Assembly (NCBI RefSeq): GCF_028737215.1
Contig: NZ_JAQZAM010000033.1
Location: forward strand, 1-42,449
Length of the DNA: 42,449 nt
From: Actinomycetospora chibensis
Lineage (GTDB): Bacteria; Actinomycetota; Actinomycetes; Mycobacteriales; Pseudonocardiaceae
Direction: 5' to 3'
Within the stretch, counting starts at the first letter, position 1. Each line of letters starts with the position of its first letter. Under the pieces are notes generated by a model. The model saw only the letters and a list, made by a program, of their open reading frames with translations. It did no database searches and was not told the DNA's origin. The position numbers were made by a program, and so were the translations under genes. Below, piece by piece: positions 17,271-24,921 of the stretch.

Positions 17271-18181
17271 TCAGAGTTTGAGTCGTCCAGGGAAGTGGAT
17301 GACCAGACTATTGAGCGCGGTCTTCCACCCGTGGGTTCCGGCGCCTGATTCACCATCGCGGTTGCTGGAGATGTTCCGCAGTCCCAGGTAGAGCAATTCC
17401 ATCGCGGCCTCGTCGGATGGGAAATGCCGCGGGCTTTGGTGATTTTGCGGAGCTGGAAGTTGATGGACTCGATGGCGTTGGTGGTGTAGTCGACCCGGCG
17501 AAGTTCGGGTGGGTAGTCCAGGAACGGCACGAACTCGGGCCAGGCCCGCTGCCAGACGTCGGTCACTCCGGGATACTGGCGTCCCCACTGCTGGTCGAGG
17601 TCTTTGAGCGCGAGCTCGGCGGCTTCGACGGTCGGCGTGGTATAGATCGTCCTCATGGCGGAGGTGATCTTCTTGCGATCGCTGTAGGAGACGAACCGCA
17701 CCGCGCTGCGGATCACGTGGACCACGCAGGTCTGGACCACGGTGTCGGGGAAGACGGTGGTGATGGCCTCGGGCAGGCCGGTCAGGCCGTCGCAGCAGGC
17801 GATCAGGATGTCGCGCAGGCCGCGGTTGCGCAGCAGGGTCAGCACCGAGTGCCAGAACTTGGCGCCCTCGGTCTCGGCGATCCAGGCGCCCAGGGCGTGC
17901 TTGCGGCCCTCGACGTCGACCCCGACGACCAGGTGGGCGACCTTGATGGTGACCGCGCCCTTGTCCCGGATGCGCAGCCAGATCCCGTCGATGTAGACGA
18001 TGGGATAGACCTCGTCGACGGGCCGGTTGCGCCACAAGTCGATCTCGTCGGTGACGATGTCGGTGATATTCGAGATCATCTCCCGGGACGCGGACACGCC
18101 ATAGACCTCGAGCAGGTGGGACTCGATGTCGCGGGTCGACATTCCCCGGGCGTAGCAGGACAGGACGAGTTCGTCGATCTG
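17271..18181 (-). pseudogene. IS256-family (mutator type) transposase, N-truncated and frameshifted
   Basis: The sequence reads QIDELVLSCYARGMSTRDIE, then VYIDGIWLRIRDKG with the first catalytic Asp, HLVVGVDVEGRKHALG, and CCDGLTGLPEAI, followed by DYTTNAIESINFQLRKITKARG with the catalytic Glu region: an IS256 transposase. Near 17430 a one-base change shifts the frame; the true ending HFPSDEAAMELLYLGLRNIS and HFPGRLKL continues in another frame to a stop at 17271. The N-terminal 80-100 residues are absent: homology begins at 18181, the edge of a large inverted repeat. The outer end near 17225-17260 interrupts the ISL3 gene. Confidence 0.8.
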
Positions 18182-18261
18182 AGGTTCCCCCGGTAGCTCG
18201 GAGACCGACGATCACGGCCTACGGCCATGATCGTCGGTCTCCGAGCTACCGGGGGAACCTC
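18181..18261. repeat. 34-bp perfect inverted repeat with a 13-bp spacer at an IS256/IS481 junction
   Basis: 18181-18214 is the exact reverse complement of 18228-18261; the spacer is CGGCCTACGGCCA. One arm touches the IS256 remnant and the other the IS481 remnant, so the join was made by recombination between inverted copies or by fold-back. Nothing suggests a coding role. Confidence 0.9.
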
Positions 18262-18425
18262 ACCCTGCTCGAGGAATGGGCATACCAGCGCCTCTTCACC
18301 AGCAACAACGAGCGAGCAGCCGCCTTGCCGCGATGGCTACACACCTACAACCATCACCGCAGCCACACCGCGCTCGGCGGCCACCCACCCATCACCCGCG
18401 TCAACAACGCAGATGGGCACTACAG
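18256..18425 (+). pseudogene. IS481-family transposase, C-terminal fragment
   Basis: The frame reads LLEEWAYQRLFTSNNERAAA, then LHTYNHHRSHTALGGHPPIT and RVNNADGHY, the closing part of IS481 (rve-type) transposases with its YN-x-HR-x-HTALGG motif. Everything before LLEEW is missing and replaced by the inverted repeat. The usual stop after the last motif is lost, and the DUF2703 gene on the other strand ends at the same place. Confidence 0.75.
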
Positions 18426-18782
18426 CAGGTGGTCCAGCACCCGCTCGGCGATCATTTCGGCGGGTGGAGAGGGGTACCGCACGCCCTGCCACTCGAAGGT
18501 TCGGCAGTCGACGCGCTGCCCGGCGAGCGCGCTGCGGCTCCCGCAGCGCTGCTCGTGCACGCCCATCTCGATGTCGATCCCGTCGACACGCACGGTCGGG
18601 GAGCTGACGAAACCGAGCGCGGCGGCCCGCTCCCGGCCGGCGACACGAATCTTGCGGACCGTGAGCGTGCGGCCCCGTTCGTGCAGGTCGGCGGTCAGAG
18701 CCCCGGCGGCGGCGTCCACCGCGTCGGCGGTGGATCGGCACGGGTCGCAGGTCTGTGCATCGAGGTAGAGCACCTCCAGCAC
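18420..18782 (-). CDS. DUF2703-type thioredoxin-fold-like protein (start uncertain)
   Basis: About 120 aa: VLEVLYLDAQTCDPCRSTAD, with a CxxC motif after the first strand, then RTLTVRKIRVAGRERAAALG, SSPTVRVDGIDIEM, an HEQRCGSRS segment, and ERVLDHLL at the end. This layout is that of DUF2703 proteins, which look like small redox or metal-binding thioredoxin relatives. A good ribosome-binding site (AAGGAGG) precedes an ATG at 18811-18809, but that ATG is one base out of frame; ATGAGACC may have lost a G from an original ATGGAGACC. If so the gene is damaged, and translation could only use a poor GTG such as 18782. It lies divergent from an ECF sigma gene. Confidence 0.65.
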   Translation of the reverse strand: MLEVLYLDAQTCDPCRSTADAVDAAAGALTADLHERGRTLTVRKIRVAGRERAAALGFVSSPTVRVDGIDIEMGVHEQRCGSRSALAGQRVDCRTFEWQGVRYPSPPAEMIAERVLDHLL

Positions 18783-18966
18783 GACCTCGGTCGGGGCGGA
18801 GATGGTCTCATGGCGTCCTCCTTCGTCGGATCGGTCGACGAGAAGGACGCATGCCCCCGTGAAGGGACTCAGGACCCTGGCGCCGGGTGTCCGAGCTACC
18901 CACGCTGCCCGACACGCGGAGGGCGCCCGCCGCGCGGCCCACCCACCCGACGACGCGGAGGACACG

Positions 18967-20412
18967 ATGACCGACGACCACGGCTGTTGCGGCCGTCCCG
19001 CCGCCGAGCAGTGCCGTTGCCACACCGACGTCGACGCCATCGTCGCCGCGCTGCGCGCCTTCGTCCGCCGCCGGGTCCGCCACCCGCAGGACGCCGAGGA
19101 CATCACCCAGGACGCCCTGCTGCGGCTCTACCGCGGCGTCGGGGATCTCCACGACGAACTGGCGATCGACGCCTGGATGTACCGCATCGCCCGCACCGCG
19201 ATTATCGACCACCACCGCCGCGCGGCCGCCCGGCCCCGGCCCGCTGACGTCGCCCTCGGCGACGACCTCCCCGCCGACGAGCCCGACGAGCCGCGTCCGG
19301 AGGAGTCGGTCATGGGGTGCCTGCCGGTCCTGCTCGACCGCATCCCCGAGCACTACCGGCACGCCCTCGAACTCACCGACCTCGCCGGGCTGACCCAGGA
19401 GCGCGCCGCCGCCGAGCTCGGCCTGTCCGTCTCCGGGATGAAGTCCCGCGTCCAGCGTGGCCGGCGCCTGCTCCGCGAACAGGTCATCCACTGCTGCCAC
19501 GTCGCCCTCGACGCCCACGGCGCGCGAGCACCTCGACCCCGGAGAACCCGGCGGCGCGGGCGCACTCCTCGAGCGTGCTCCGGTGCATCACCGTGCCGGT
19601 GCCCACCGAGCGTCGGTGGACAGACCGTCGGGCAGGCAGTACATCAGCGAGAAGCCCTAGAACAGGCGCTCGACCTCGTCGCCGTCGGGAGCGAACGCCT
19701 AGGCCACCTTTTCGTCCATGATCAGGACGGTGCCGCCCGGCGCCACCGCCCGGCGCATCGCGGCGAGCACGGACACCGGGCTGGGCATGTCGTGGACGCA
19801 CTCGAACGCGCACACGAGGTCGTAGGCGCCGGCCTCGGCGCTCGCGACCTCCGCGTGGTTGACGCGGACCCGGTCGTCGACGCCCTCCGCCTCGGCGTGA
19901 CGCCGCGCGGCGTCGATCGAGGCGGCGTCGACGTCGAAGCCGTCCACCCGGGCGCTCGGGTAGCCCGTGCAGTGCCGATGCTCGACCAGCCCTCACCGCA
20001 GCCGACGTCGGGCTGGCCTCGCTGCTCCCGGGCGGGCGCGGCGCCGCGATCGACCGGGTCGGCACCGACGAGCGCGCCTACGCCCACCGCGGGACGGCGT
20101 TCAACGCCAGCATCGACGCCGGCTGGACGGACCCGGCGATGGACGACGCGGCCATCGGCTGGGCACGGCGCGGGTGGGACGGTCTCGCCCAGCACGGCAC
20201 CGGCGGGGGCGCGGCGGGTGTTCGACGGGTCGCGCCAGCCGCCGAGGGTGGTGGGGGTGGTCGGGACGGGGCCTCACCCACGACGACCCGCCCGAGGGCG
20301 GCCCGGCAGGGCAGAGCCCGCGCCGCCGAGGGAGAGACCCCGAAGCCGTCTTCGTGCGTCGGGAACGGGCCGCCACGCGTTACGCCATCGACCGCATGAG
20401 CCTGGCGACTGA
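18967..20412 (+). CDS. ECF-type RNA polymerase sigma factor (SigZ-like) with a foreign C-terminal read-through
   Basis: The authentic part is about 185 aa (to roughly 19520). It shows sigma region 2 (AIVAALRAFVRRRVRHPQDA, EDITQDALLRLYRG, DAWMYRIARTAIIDHHRR) and region 4 (LPVLLDRIPEHYRHALELTD, LTQERAAAELGLSVSGMKSR, VQRGRRLLREQV), then the ICCHV-like HCCHVALDAHG seen in SigZ-type factors. A Cys-rich N-terminus (CCGRPAAEQCRCH) may be redox- or metal-sensitive. After HG the frame has no stop and runs about 295 codons through antisense methyltransferase DNA to 20412, so the natural tail and stop were lost in a rearrangement. ATG 18967 follows GCGGAGGA. The divergent DUF2703 gene may be a target. 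Confidence 0.75.
   Translation: MTDDHGCCGRPAAEQCRCHTDVDAIVAALRAFVRRRVRHPQDAEDITQDALLRLYRGVGDLHDELAIDAWMYRIARTAIIDHHRRAAARPRPADVALGDDLPADEPDEPRPEESVMGCLPVLLDRIPEHYRHALELTDLAGLTQERAAAELGLSVSGMKSRVQRGRRLLREQVIHCCHVALDAHGARAPRPRRTRRRGRTPRACSGASPCRCPPSVGGQTVGQAVHQREALEQALDLVAVGSERLGHLFVHDQDGAARRHRPAHRGEHGHRAGHVVDALERAHEVVGAGLGARDLRVVDADPVVDALRLGVTPRGVDRGGVDVEAVHPGARVARAVPMLDQPSPQPTSGWPRCSRAGAAPRSTGSAPTSAPTPTAGRRSTPASTPAGRTRRWTTRPSAGHGAGGTVSPSTAPAGARRVFDGSRQPPRVVGVVGTGPHPRRPARGRPGRAEPAPPRERPRSRLRASGTGRHALRHRPHEPGD
19527..20011 (-). pseudogene. SAM-dependent methyltransferase, degraded
   Basis: On the minus strand PDVGCGEGWSSIG (the glycine-rich SAM motif I) is followed, after a frameshift, by YPSARVDGFDVDAASIDAAR, AEGVDDRVRVNHAEVASAEA, DLVCAFECVHDMPSPVSVLA and GGTVLIMDEKVA. 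The frame then meets TAG stops near 19703 and 19660, yet the downstream reading (FAPDGDEVERLF, FSLMYCLPDGLS, then in another frame LEECARAAGFSGVEVLA) still matches a class I methyltransferase C-terminus. It is dead by several lesions. It lies antisense to the read-through of the sigma gene. Confidence 0.75.
20012..20205 (+). pseudogene. FAD-linked (BBE-type) oxidoreductase, C-terminal scrap
   Basis: The plus strand reads AYAHRGTAFNASIDAGWTDP, then MDDAAIGWARRGWDGLAQHG, the wording near the end of berberine-bridge-enzyme-like FAD oxidoreductases (HRD-x-x-x-N...W-x-DP...W-x-R-x-x-W). No start, FAD domain or proper end is present. It abuts the methyltransferase pseudogene at about 20011, marking another rearrangement joint. 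Confidence 0.5.
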
Positions 20413-20461
20413 TGGGTTCGCCGTGATCTAGTACAAATCTAGGACCAGCTAAGGAGGTCGC
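20206..20461 (+). promoter_or_regulatory. Upstream region of the PPOX-type gene with an ATCTAG repeat
   Basis: ATCTAG occurs twice, at 20426-20431 and 20437-20442, 11 bp apart, so that CTAG-N7-CTAG also forms an inverted pair. It is the only AT-rich spot in the region and lies 20-35 bp before the start codon, ahead of a strong AAGGAGGT site (20451-20458). An operator or -10 element is likely, but no regulator gene is adjacent. Confidence 0.4.
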
Positions 20462-20875
20462 GTGTCGTTCACGGACCAGGAGTGTGAGTTCATCCGATCG
20501 CAAGGGATCGGTCGTCTGGCAACCGTGGGGCCGGGCGGCCAGCCTGACGTGGTCCCCGTAGCGGTCGAGTTCGACGGCGAACACTTCTGGGTCGGAGGGC
20601 CGGGAGCCGTCGCGCAGACACGGAAGTTCCGCAATGTCGCTGCCGGGTCCACCCGGGTATCGATCGTCTTCGACGACCTTCTCTCGATGGACCCATTCGT
20701 GGCGCGAGGCATCAGAGTCTACGGAGAGGCAGAGCAGCCGTTCGAGCGTGTTGGCATGGTGGGCCTAGGGACATACATGCGCATTGCTCCCACGACGTCG
20801 TGGAGCTGGAACCTGGCCGGGGAGCCCGCGGGCGAAGAGTGGTACTCCGTCGCGCGCCGCGAGCACACCACGTAG
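20462..20875 (+). CDS. PPOX-class F420-dependent oxidoreductase
   Basis: A 137-aa split-barrel flavin/deazaflavin protein. GIGRLATVGPGGQPDVVPVA is the first strand pair with the typical LATV...GQP-x-V-x-PV motif. EHFWVGGPGAVAQTRKFRNV and STRVSIVFDDL follow, then RGIRVYGEAE. Members reduce small organic substrates using F420H2 or bind FMN, haem or biliverdin, in the cytoplasm. GTG at 20462 is preceded at good spacing by AAGGAGGT. Length is normal for the family. It is the last intact gene before the tRNA-Lys fragment, so it would be the rightmost gene of the island. Confidence 0.85.
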   Translation: MSFTDQECEFIRSQGIGRLATVGPGGQPDVVPVAVEFDGEHFWVGGPGAVAQTRKFRNVAAGSTRVSIVFDDLLSMDPFVARGIRVYGEAEQPFERVGMVGLGTYMRIAPTTSWSWNLAGEPAGEEWYSVARREHTT

Positions 20876-21050
20876 GCGACATGGGCATGATGGCGTAGGT
20901 GATCGACCCATGACGTAGCCATGAGATTCGACTGGCCGCCGGTTGGAAGCACTCGCAAGCACCGAGAGGGCCGGTAGACGGTTCTCGCAGCTCAACGGGG
21001 GCGTGTGGTGGTCCGCGGTGACTCCGAAAAATTCCCCGGCGGGAATCACT
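20876..21050. other. Non-coding strip before the attachment site, with a hairpin
   Basis: No gene is seen. A perfect hairpin, ATTCCC-CGGC-GGGAAT (21031-21046), stands 4 bp from the tRNA-Lys fragment. It could be a recombinase arm site or a terminator, though it lacks a T-run. Confidence 0.4.
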
Positions 21051-21082
21051 GGGTTCGGGGTTCGAGTCCCTGACGGCGCACC
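21051..21082 (+). other. 3' fragment of tRNA-Lys: putative attachment site at an island edge
   Basis: GGGTTCGGGGTTCGAGTCCC followed by TGACGGCGCACC is the T-arm plus 3' acceptor strand of actinobacterial tRNA-Lys. The T stem pairs (one G-T), and ACGGCGC would pair with a 5' GCGCCGT that is absent upstream. Only the 3' portion exists, as expected where an element integrated into a tRNA-Lys gene. Since the fragment reads on the + strand, the displaced original end is here and the element lies to the left. Confidence 0.75.
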
Positions 21083-21096
21083 CTTTCTCGCTGGTC

Positions 21097-21114
21097 ATCG
21101 CTCTGTGGAGCGAT
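21097..21114 (+). terminator. Hairpin after the tRNA-Lys fragment
   Basis: ATCGCTC-TGTG-GAGCGAT forms a perfect 7-bp stem with a 4-base loop, 15 bp downstream of the tRNA fragment, where the original tRNA gene would have ended. There is only a weak T-rich tail. Confidence 0.5.
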
Positions 21115-21160
21115 CTTCGATGTGACTCCAGATCGTTCCGGGCACGCGCTCCGGCCCGTC

Positions 21161-21375
21161 TCAGGAGCTTGCGTTCTCGCTCCTGATGATCCGCACTGTG
21201 TCAAGGATGTGCCTATTCATGTGCCGCGCGGCGGCGTCGGGGTCCTGCTTGTGCAGCGCAGCACGCACCGGCGTGGCACTCTTCGAGAGCGGAGTGGAGC
21301 GGGAGCTCGGCCCCCCCCCGGGTGTTGATGAGGAAGTCGCTGAGGTCCCAGAGCCGCGCGGCGTAGTCGACCGTG
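21161..21375 (-). pseudogene. GntR/FadR-type regulator, C-terminal fragment
   Basis: Minus-strand reading gives VDYAARLWDLSDFLINTRGG, AELPLHSALEE and, one frame over after about 21275, RAALHKQDPDAAARHMNRHI, LDTVRIIRSENASS and a stop. This is the end of an FCD ligand domain as in FadR-subfamily GntR regulators (H-x-x-L...A-x-x-x-x-D-x-x-AA-x-x-x-x-x-H). The DNA-binding half is missing and the frame is broken. A run of nine C (21311-21319) lies within it. Confidence 0.65.
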
Positions 21376-21500
21376 ACAGGGACGGCGCCATGAGTGCTGC
21401 GGGGCGTCGGTGGGCGCGAGCCGATGTCAGGGACGTCCGGTGGGCCGGGCCAGGACTTTCGCCCGGCGGCTCTCGGCGCGCCGGGACGCACGCTGCGGAG

Positions 21501-23078
21501 ATGAGCTCCAAGATGGTGGTCCCGTCCACGCACGCAGACCCCGGTGGGCCGGACGTGGTGGTCGTGGGCCCTGGGCCGCTCACGCCCGGCGAGGTCCTCG
21601 CCGTCGCCCGTGCGGAGGCCCGGGTCGAACTGGCCGACGAGGCGTTGGCGTTCATTGCTCGCGGGCGCGCCGTGGTCGAGGACCTCGCCGAGCGACCCGA
21701 CGCGCACTACGGCGTCTCGACGGGGTTCGGCGCGCTGGCGACGACCTTGATCGCCCCCGAGGACCGATCGCGCCTGCAGCTCGGCGTGGTGCGATCACAC
21801 GCCGCGGGCACGGGGCCGGACATCGAACGCGACGTCGTGCGCGCGATGATGCTGCTGCGGCTGTCGACCATGGCGACCGGGCACACCGGTGTTCGCCCAC
21901 AGCTCGCACACGCCGTCGCGGACCTGCTCAACGCCGGGCTGACGCCGTCCGTCCCCGAGTCCGGGTCGCTGGGGTGCTCGGGCGATCTCGCGCCGTTGGC
22001 GCACTGCGCGCTGGCGCTGCTGGGCGAGGGCAACGTCCGCGACCGCGCCGGGACCGAGCGCCCGGCCGGCGAGGCCCTGCGCGCGGCCGGACTCGCCCCG
22101 GTCGTCCCGGCGGCGAAGGAGGGCCTCGCGCTGGTCAACGGCACCGAGGGCATGCTCGCCCTGCTGCTCCTCACCATCGCGGACCTCGACCTTCTGCTCG
22201 GAGGCGCCGACATCGTCGCCGCCATGAGCGTGGAGGCCCTGCTCGGCACCGACGCCGCCTTCGCCGACGACCTGCAGGCCCTGCGACCGCACCCCGGAGC
22301 CCGCGACACCGCTCGCACGATGCGGCAGGTGCTCACCGGTTCGGAGATCATGGCCAGCCACCGTGGCGCGTCCTGCCACGAGGTGCAGGACGCCTACTCG
22401 CTGCGGTGCGTGCCCGCGGTCCACGGCGCCGCACGGGACGCCCTGACCTTTGCGCGCACCGTCGCCGGTCGTGAGCTCGCAGCCGCCATCGACAACCCCG
22501 TGGTCACCTGGGACGGGCAGATGCGCAGCACCGGCGCCTTCCACGGAGCCCCGCTCGCGCACGTCCTCGACCTGCTCGCCGTCGTCGTCGCCGACGTCGC
22601 CGCGATGGCCGAGCGACGCACCGATCGCCACCTCGACCCCGCACGCAGCCGAGGGCTCCCGGCCTTCCTTGCCGACCGACCAGGAGTGGACTCCGGCCTG
22701 ATGCTCGCCCACTACACCCAGGCCGCGCTGGTCACCGAGCTCCGCCGGCTCGCGGTACCCGCCTCGGCCGACTCGATCCCGGTCAGCGCGATGCAGGAGG
22801 ACCACGTGTCGCTGGGCTGGTCGAGCGGACGCAAGCTCCGCCGCGCGCTCGACGGGCTCGCGACCGTGGTCGGCATCGAGCTGCTCGTGGCGGCACGATC
22901 ACTCGATCTCCGGGCGCCGCTGGCCCCGGCTCCGGCCACGGCCGCGGTGCGCACGGCCCTGCGCGGCGACGTCGCCGGCCCGGGTCCCGACCGTCCCGTC
23001 TCGCCCGAGATCGAGGCCGCCGCACGGTTCGTCCGCGAGGGCCGACCGGCCGCGAGCGCATCGACCCGATACCCGTGA
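21501..23078 (+). CDS. hutH: Histidine ammonia-lyase (MIO-type aromatic amino acid lyase)
   Basis: A 525-aa enzyme that removes ammonia from L-histidine to give urocanate. The MIO cofactor triad is Cys159-Ser-Gly in SGSLGCSGDLAPLAHCAL; a CSG rather than ASG triad is, from memory, normal for actinobacterial HutH. The SH pair in VVRSHAAGTG is the histidine-type selectivity switch (PAL and TAL have FL or HL). HYGVSTGFG, DNPVVTWDGQ and QEDHVSLGW are further family blocks. Length matches the usual 505-530. ATG 21501 is chosen since the frame upstream overlaps the GntR remnant; ATG 21513 is an alternative. No other hut genes are near, so it stands alone, possibly formerly controlled by the GntR gene. 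Confidence 0.85.
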   Translation: MSSKMVVPSTHADPGGPDVVVVGPGPLTPGEVLAVARAEARVELADEALAFIARGRAVVEDLAERPDAHYGVSTGFGALATTLIAPEDRSRLQLGVVRSHAAGTGPDIERDVVRAMMLLRLSTMATGHTGVRPQLAHAVADLLNAGLTPSVPESGSLGCSGDLAPLAHCALALLGEGNVRDRAGTERPAGEALRAAGLAPVVPAAKEGLALVNGTEGMLALLLLTIADLDLLLGGADIVAAMSVEALLGTDAAFADDLQALRPHPGARDTARTMRQVLTGSEIMASHRGASCHEVQDAYSLRCVPAVHGAARDALTFARTVAGRELAAAIDNPVVTWDGQMRSTGAFHGAPLAHVLDLLAVVVADVAAMAERRTDRHLDPARSRGLPAFLADRPGVDSGLMLAHYTQAALVTELRRLAVPASADSIPVSAMQEDHVSLGWSSGRKLRRALDGLATVVGIELLVAARSLDLRAPLAPAPATAAVRTALRGDVAGPGPDRPVSPEIEAAARFVREGRPAASASTRYP

Positions 23079-23666
23079 GCCGGGCCCGCGGTGCGTCGAT
23101 CAGGCCCGCAGGCACCGTCACACCCGCCGCGAGCACGGGACGTGGCGGGTGGGGCAGGTGCGCGAGATCTCTCGGTCGTTGACCGTGGTCGGCTCCGACG
23201 GCGGCGGGGCCGCTCGGCAGGTCCCGGACGGCCGAGCCACGTGCCGGGCTGCTGCCCGCCCGGGGCCGCTCACCGTGAAGGCATCAACGGTCGGAAGACG
23301 ACGGTGCGCGTCCCCGCCGGCGGCGTCTCCGAACCGCTCCAGTACTCCTCCCATTGCGACCTCGACCTCGGGAACTCACCAGAGGACCGCGCGTCCACAC
23401 CAGGGGAGAAGGTCCCGCGACAGCGCACAGCGCCACGGGCCATCTCGTGATCGGCCGCGACCGCGCGGCAGACCGCAGCGACAGCAGCACCGCACCGCCG
23501 ATGATCGACGATCCCCGGCACCGTTGCTGAGCAGCACGAACGCGCACCACAGCGCGCGGCAGCAGACGTGACTCTCGTCAGGGCAAGATCGTCTTGGTGA
23601 TCACCTGAGCAGCCGCCGGGACCTGCTGACCCGCGTGCCGACCTCCGGCTACGGACGCGAAACGCA
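23079..23666. other. 588-bp gap between convergent genes
   Basis: Reading frames here are short, very Arg/Pro-rich and show no family resemblance. No terminator hairpin with a T-run was recognised. It probably holds decayed sequence. Confidence 0.5.
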
Positions 23667-24905
23667 TCACGACGACAGTGGCCCCGCGACCACCCCGGCC
23701 TCGCGCAGGCTCTGCTGCTCGCCGGCGTCCACACCGATCTCGGCGAGGACCGCGTCGGTGTCCGCCCCGATACCGGGCGGTCCGGCGACCGGGACGGAGC
23801 CGCTCTCGAACGCCACCGGCGTCGCCACGGACCGCGACGGGTCGTCACCGCCCCCCGTCGCTCCGCTCGCCCCGTCGGCACCCGGCACGTCCACGAACAC
23901 CCCCGCCGCCTGCGCCTGCGGGTCCTCGATCAGGTCCGAGGCGGTGTTGACCGGTGTCCACCAGACCTCGTGCTCGGCGAAGACCTCCGCCCACTCCGCG
24001 CGGGTCCGGCGGGCGAAGGCCTCGTCGAGGATGGCGACGAGATCGGACCCCTCCTTGCGGCGGCCGCGGGCGGTGGCGAAGCGCTCCTCGTCGAGCCGCG
24101 GGTCGTCGGCGGCCGCCTTGATGCCCGGCCAGTGCCGGTCGGCCTCGGCGCCCATGAGCCAGAACCAGGCGCCGTCGCGGTCGGCGTACGAGTTCATCAG
24201 CGGGTTCTGCGGCCTCACCCGGCTCGGTGGCGGGGCGAGCTTGCCCAGGGCGACCCGCGTGGAGAGCTCCATGCCGATGCAGTACGCCCCGGTCCGCAGC
24301 AGCGATGTCGAGACCAGCTGCCCCTCCCCCGTCCGCCCACGCGCGAGCAGCGCGGCGAGGATCGCGGCGACGGTCGTCATGCCGGTGACCGTGTCGCCCA
24401 TGCCACCGGCGAGGGTGGTCGGTGCGTCGCCGGGCGGGGTCGAGCGGTCGGCGACGCCCCCGCGGGCGGAGAAGGCCGCGACGTCGAAGCCTGGAGCGTC
24501 GCGGTCGGGACCTTCCAGCCCGTAGCCGGTGAGGCTCGCGTAGATCAGGTGCGGGTGCGCCTCGCGGAGATGCTTGTGGTCGAGGTTGACGCGCTCGAGG
24601 AAGCCGGGCCGGAAGTTCGTCAGGAAGACGTCGGCGGAGGCGATGATCCGCTCCGCGAGGTCACGGCCGTCGGGGGTGTTGACGTCGATGGCGACACTGC
24701 GCTTGCCCCTGTTGTAGAGGTCGAACGGGGGGCAGCGGGTCTCCTTCGAGCCCGAGAGGGCCCCGAACAAGGAGCGCATCGGGTCGCCCTTCGGCGGCTC
24801 GATCTTGATGACCTCGGCGCCCCAGTCGGCGAGCACCCCGCCGGCCGCGGGCCCGGCGACCCACAGGCCCATCTCCACGACGCGAACGCCGTCCAGTACG
24901 CCCAT
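23667..24905 (-). CDS. Class III (CaiB/BaiF) CoA-transferase
   Basis: A 412-aa enzyme that moves CoA between acyl groups. MGVLDGVRVVEMGLWVAGPA opens the Rossmann-like domain, LADWGAEVIKIEPPKGDPMR is the conserved GA-x-VIK-x-EPP block, and LYNRGKRSVAIDV follows. GGMGDTVTGM supplies the catalytic Asp region and ARGRTGEGQLV the next motif. The end VDAGEQQSLREAGVV is the usual CaiB C-terminus. It is last in a minus-strand operon, 16 bp after the enoyl-CoA hydratase, so it likely acts on the same CoA intermediates. Its last 44 bp recur near 41.7 kb. Confidence 0.88.
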   Translation of the reverse strand: MGVLDGVRVVEMGLWVAGPAAGGVLADWGAEVIKIEPPKGDPMRSLFGALSGSKETRCPPFDLYNRGKRSVAIDVNTPDGRDLAERIIASADVFLTNFRPGFLERVNLDHKHLREAHPHLIYASLTGYGLEGPDRDAPGFDVAAFSARGGVADRSTPPGDAPTTLAGGMGDTVTGMTTVAAILAALLARGRTGEGQLVSTSLLRTGAYCIGMELSTRVALGKLAPPPSRVRPQNPLMNSYADRDGAWFWLMGAEADRHWPGIKAAADDPRLDEERFATARGRRKEGSDLVAILDEAFARRTRAEWAEVFAEHEVWWTPVNTASDLIEDPQAQAAGVFVDVPGADGASGATGGGDDPSRSVATPVAFESGSVPVAGPPGIGADTDAVLAEIGVDAGEQQSLREAGVVAGPLSS

Positions 24906-24921
24906 GGTCCGTCCTCCTCCG

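Noticed and set aside
20712..21098. Minus-strand frame with RDSNPEPSD over the tRNA fragment
   Set aside because: This kind of peptide is the known false translation of antisense tRNA sequence, not a protein.
21186..21500. 105-codon N-terminal extension of the ammonia-lyase
   Set aside because: It lies over the antisense GntR remnant and adds nothing matching the lyase family; length is normal from 21501.
21971..21980. Unusual Cys-Ser-Gly MIO triad in the ammonia-lyase
   Set aside because: From memory actinobacterial HutH proteins commonly have this triad, so it is not novel.
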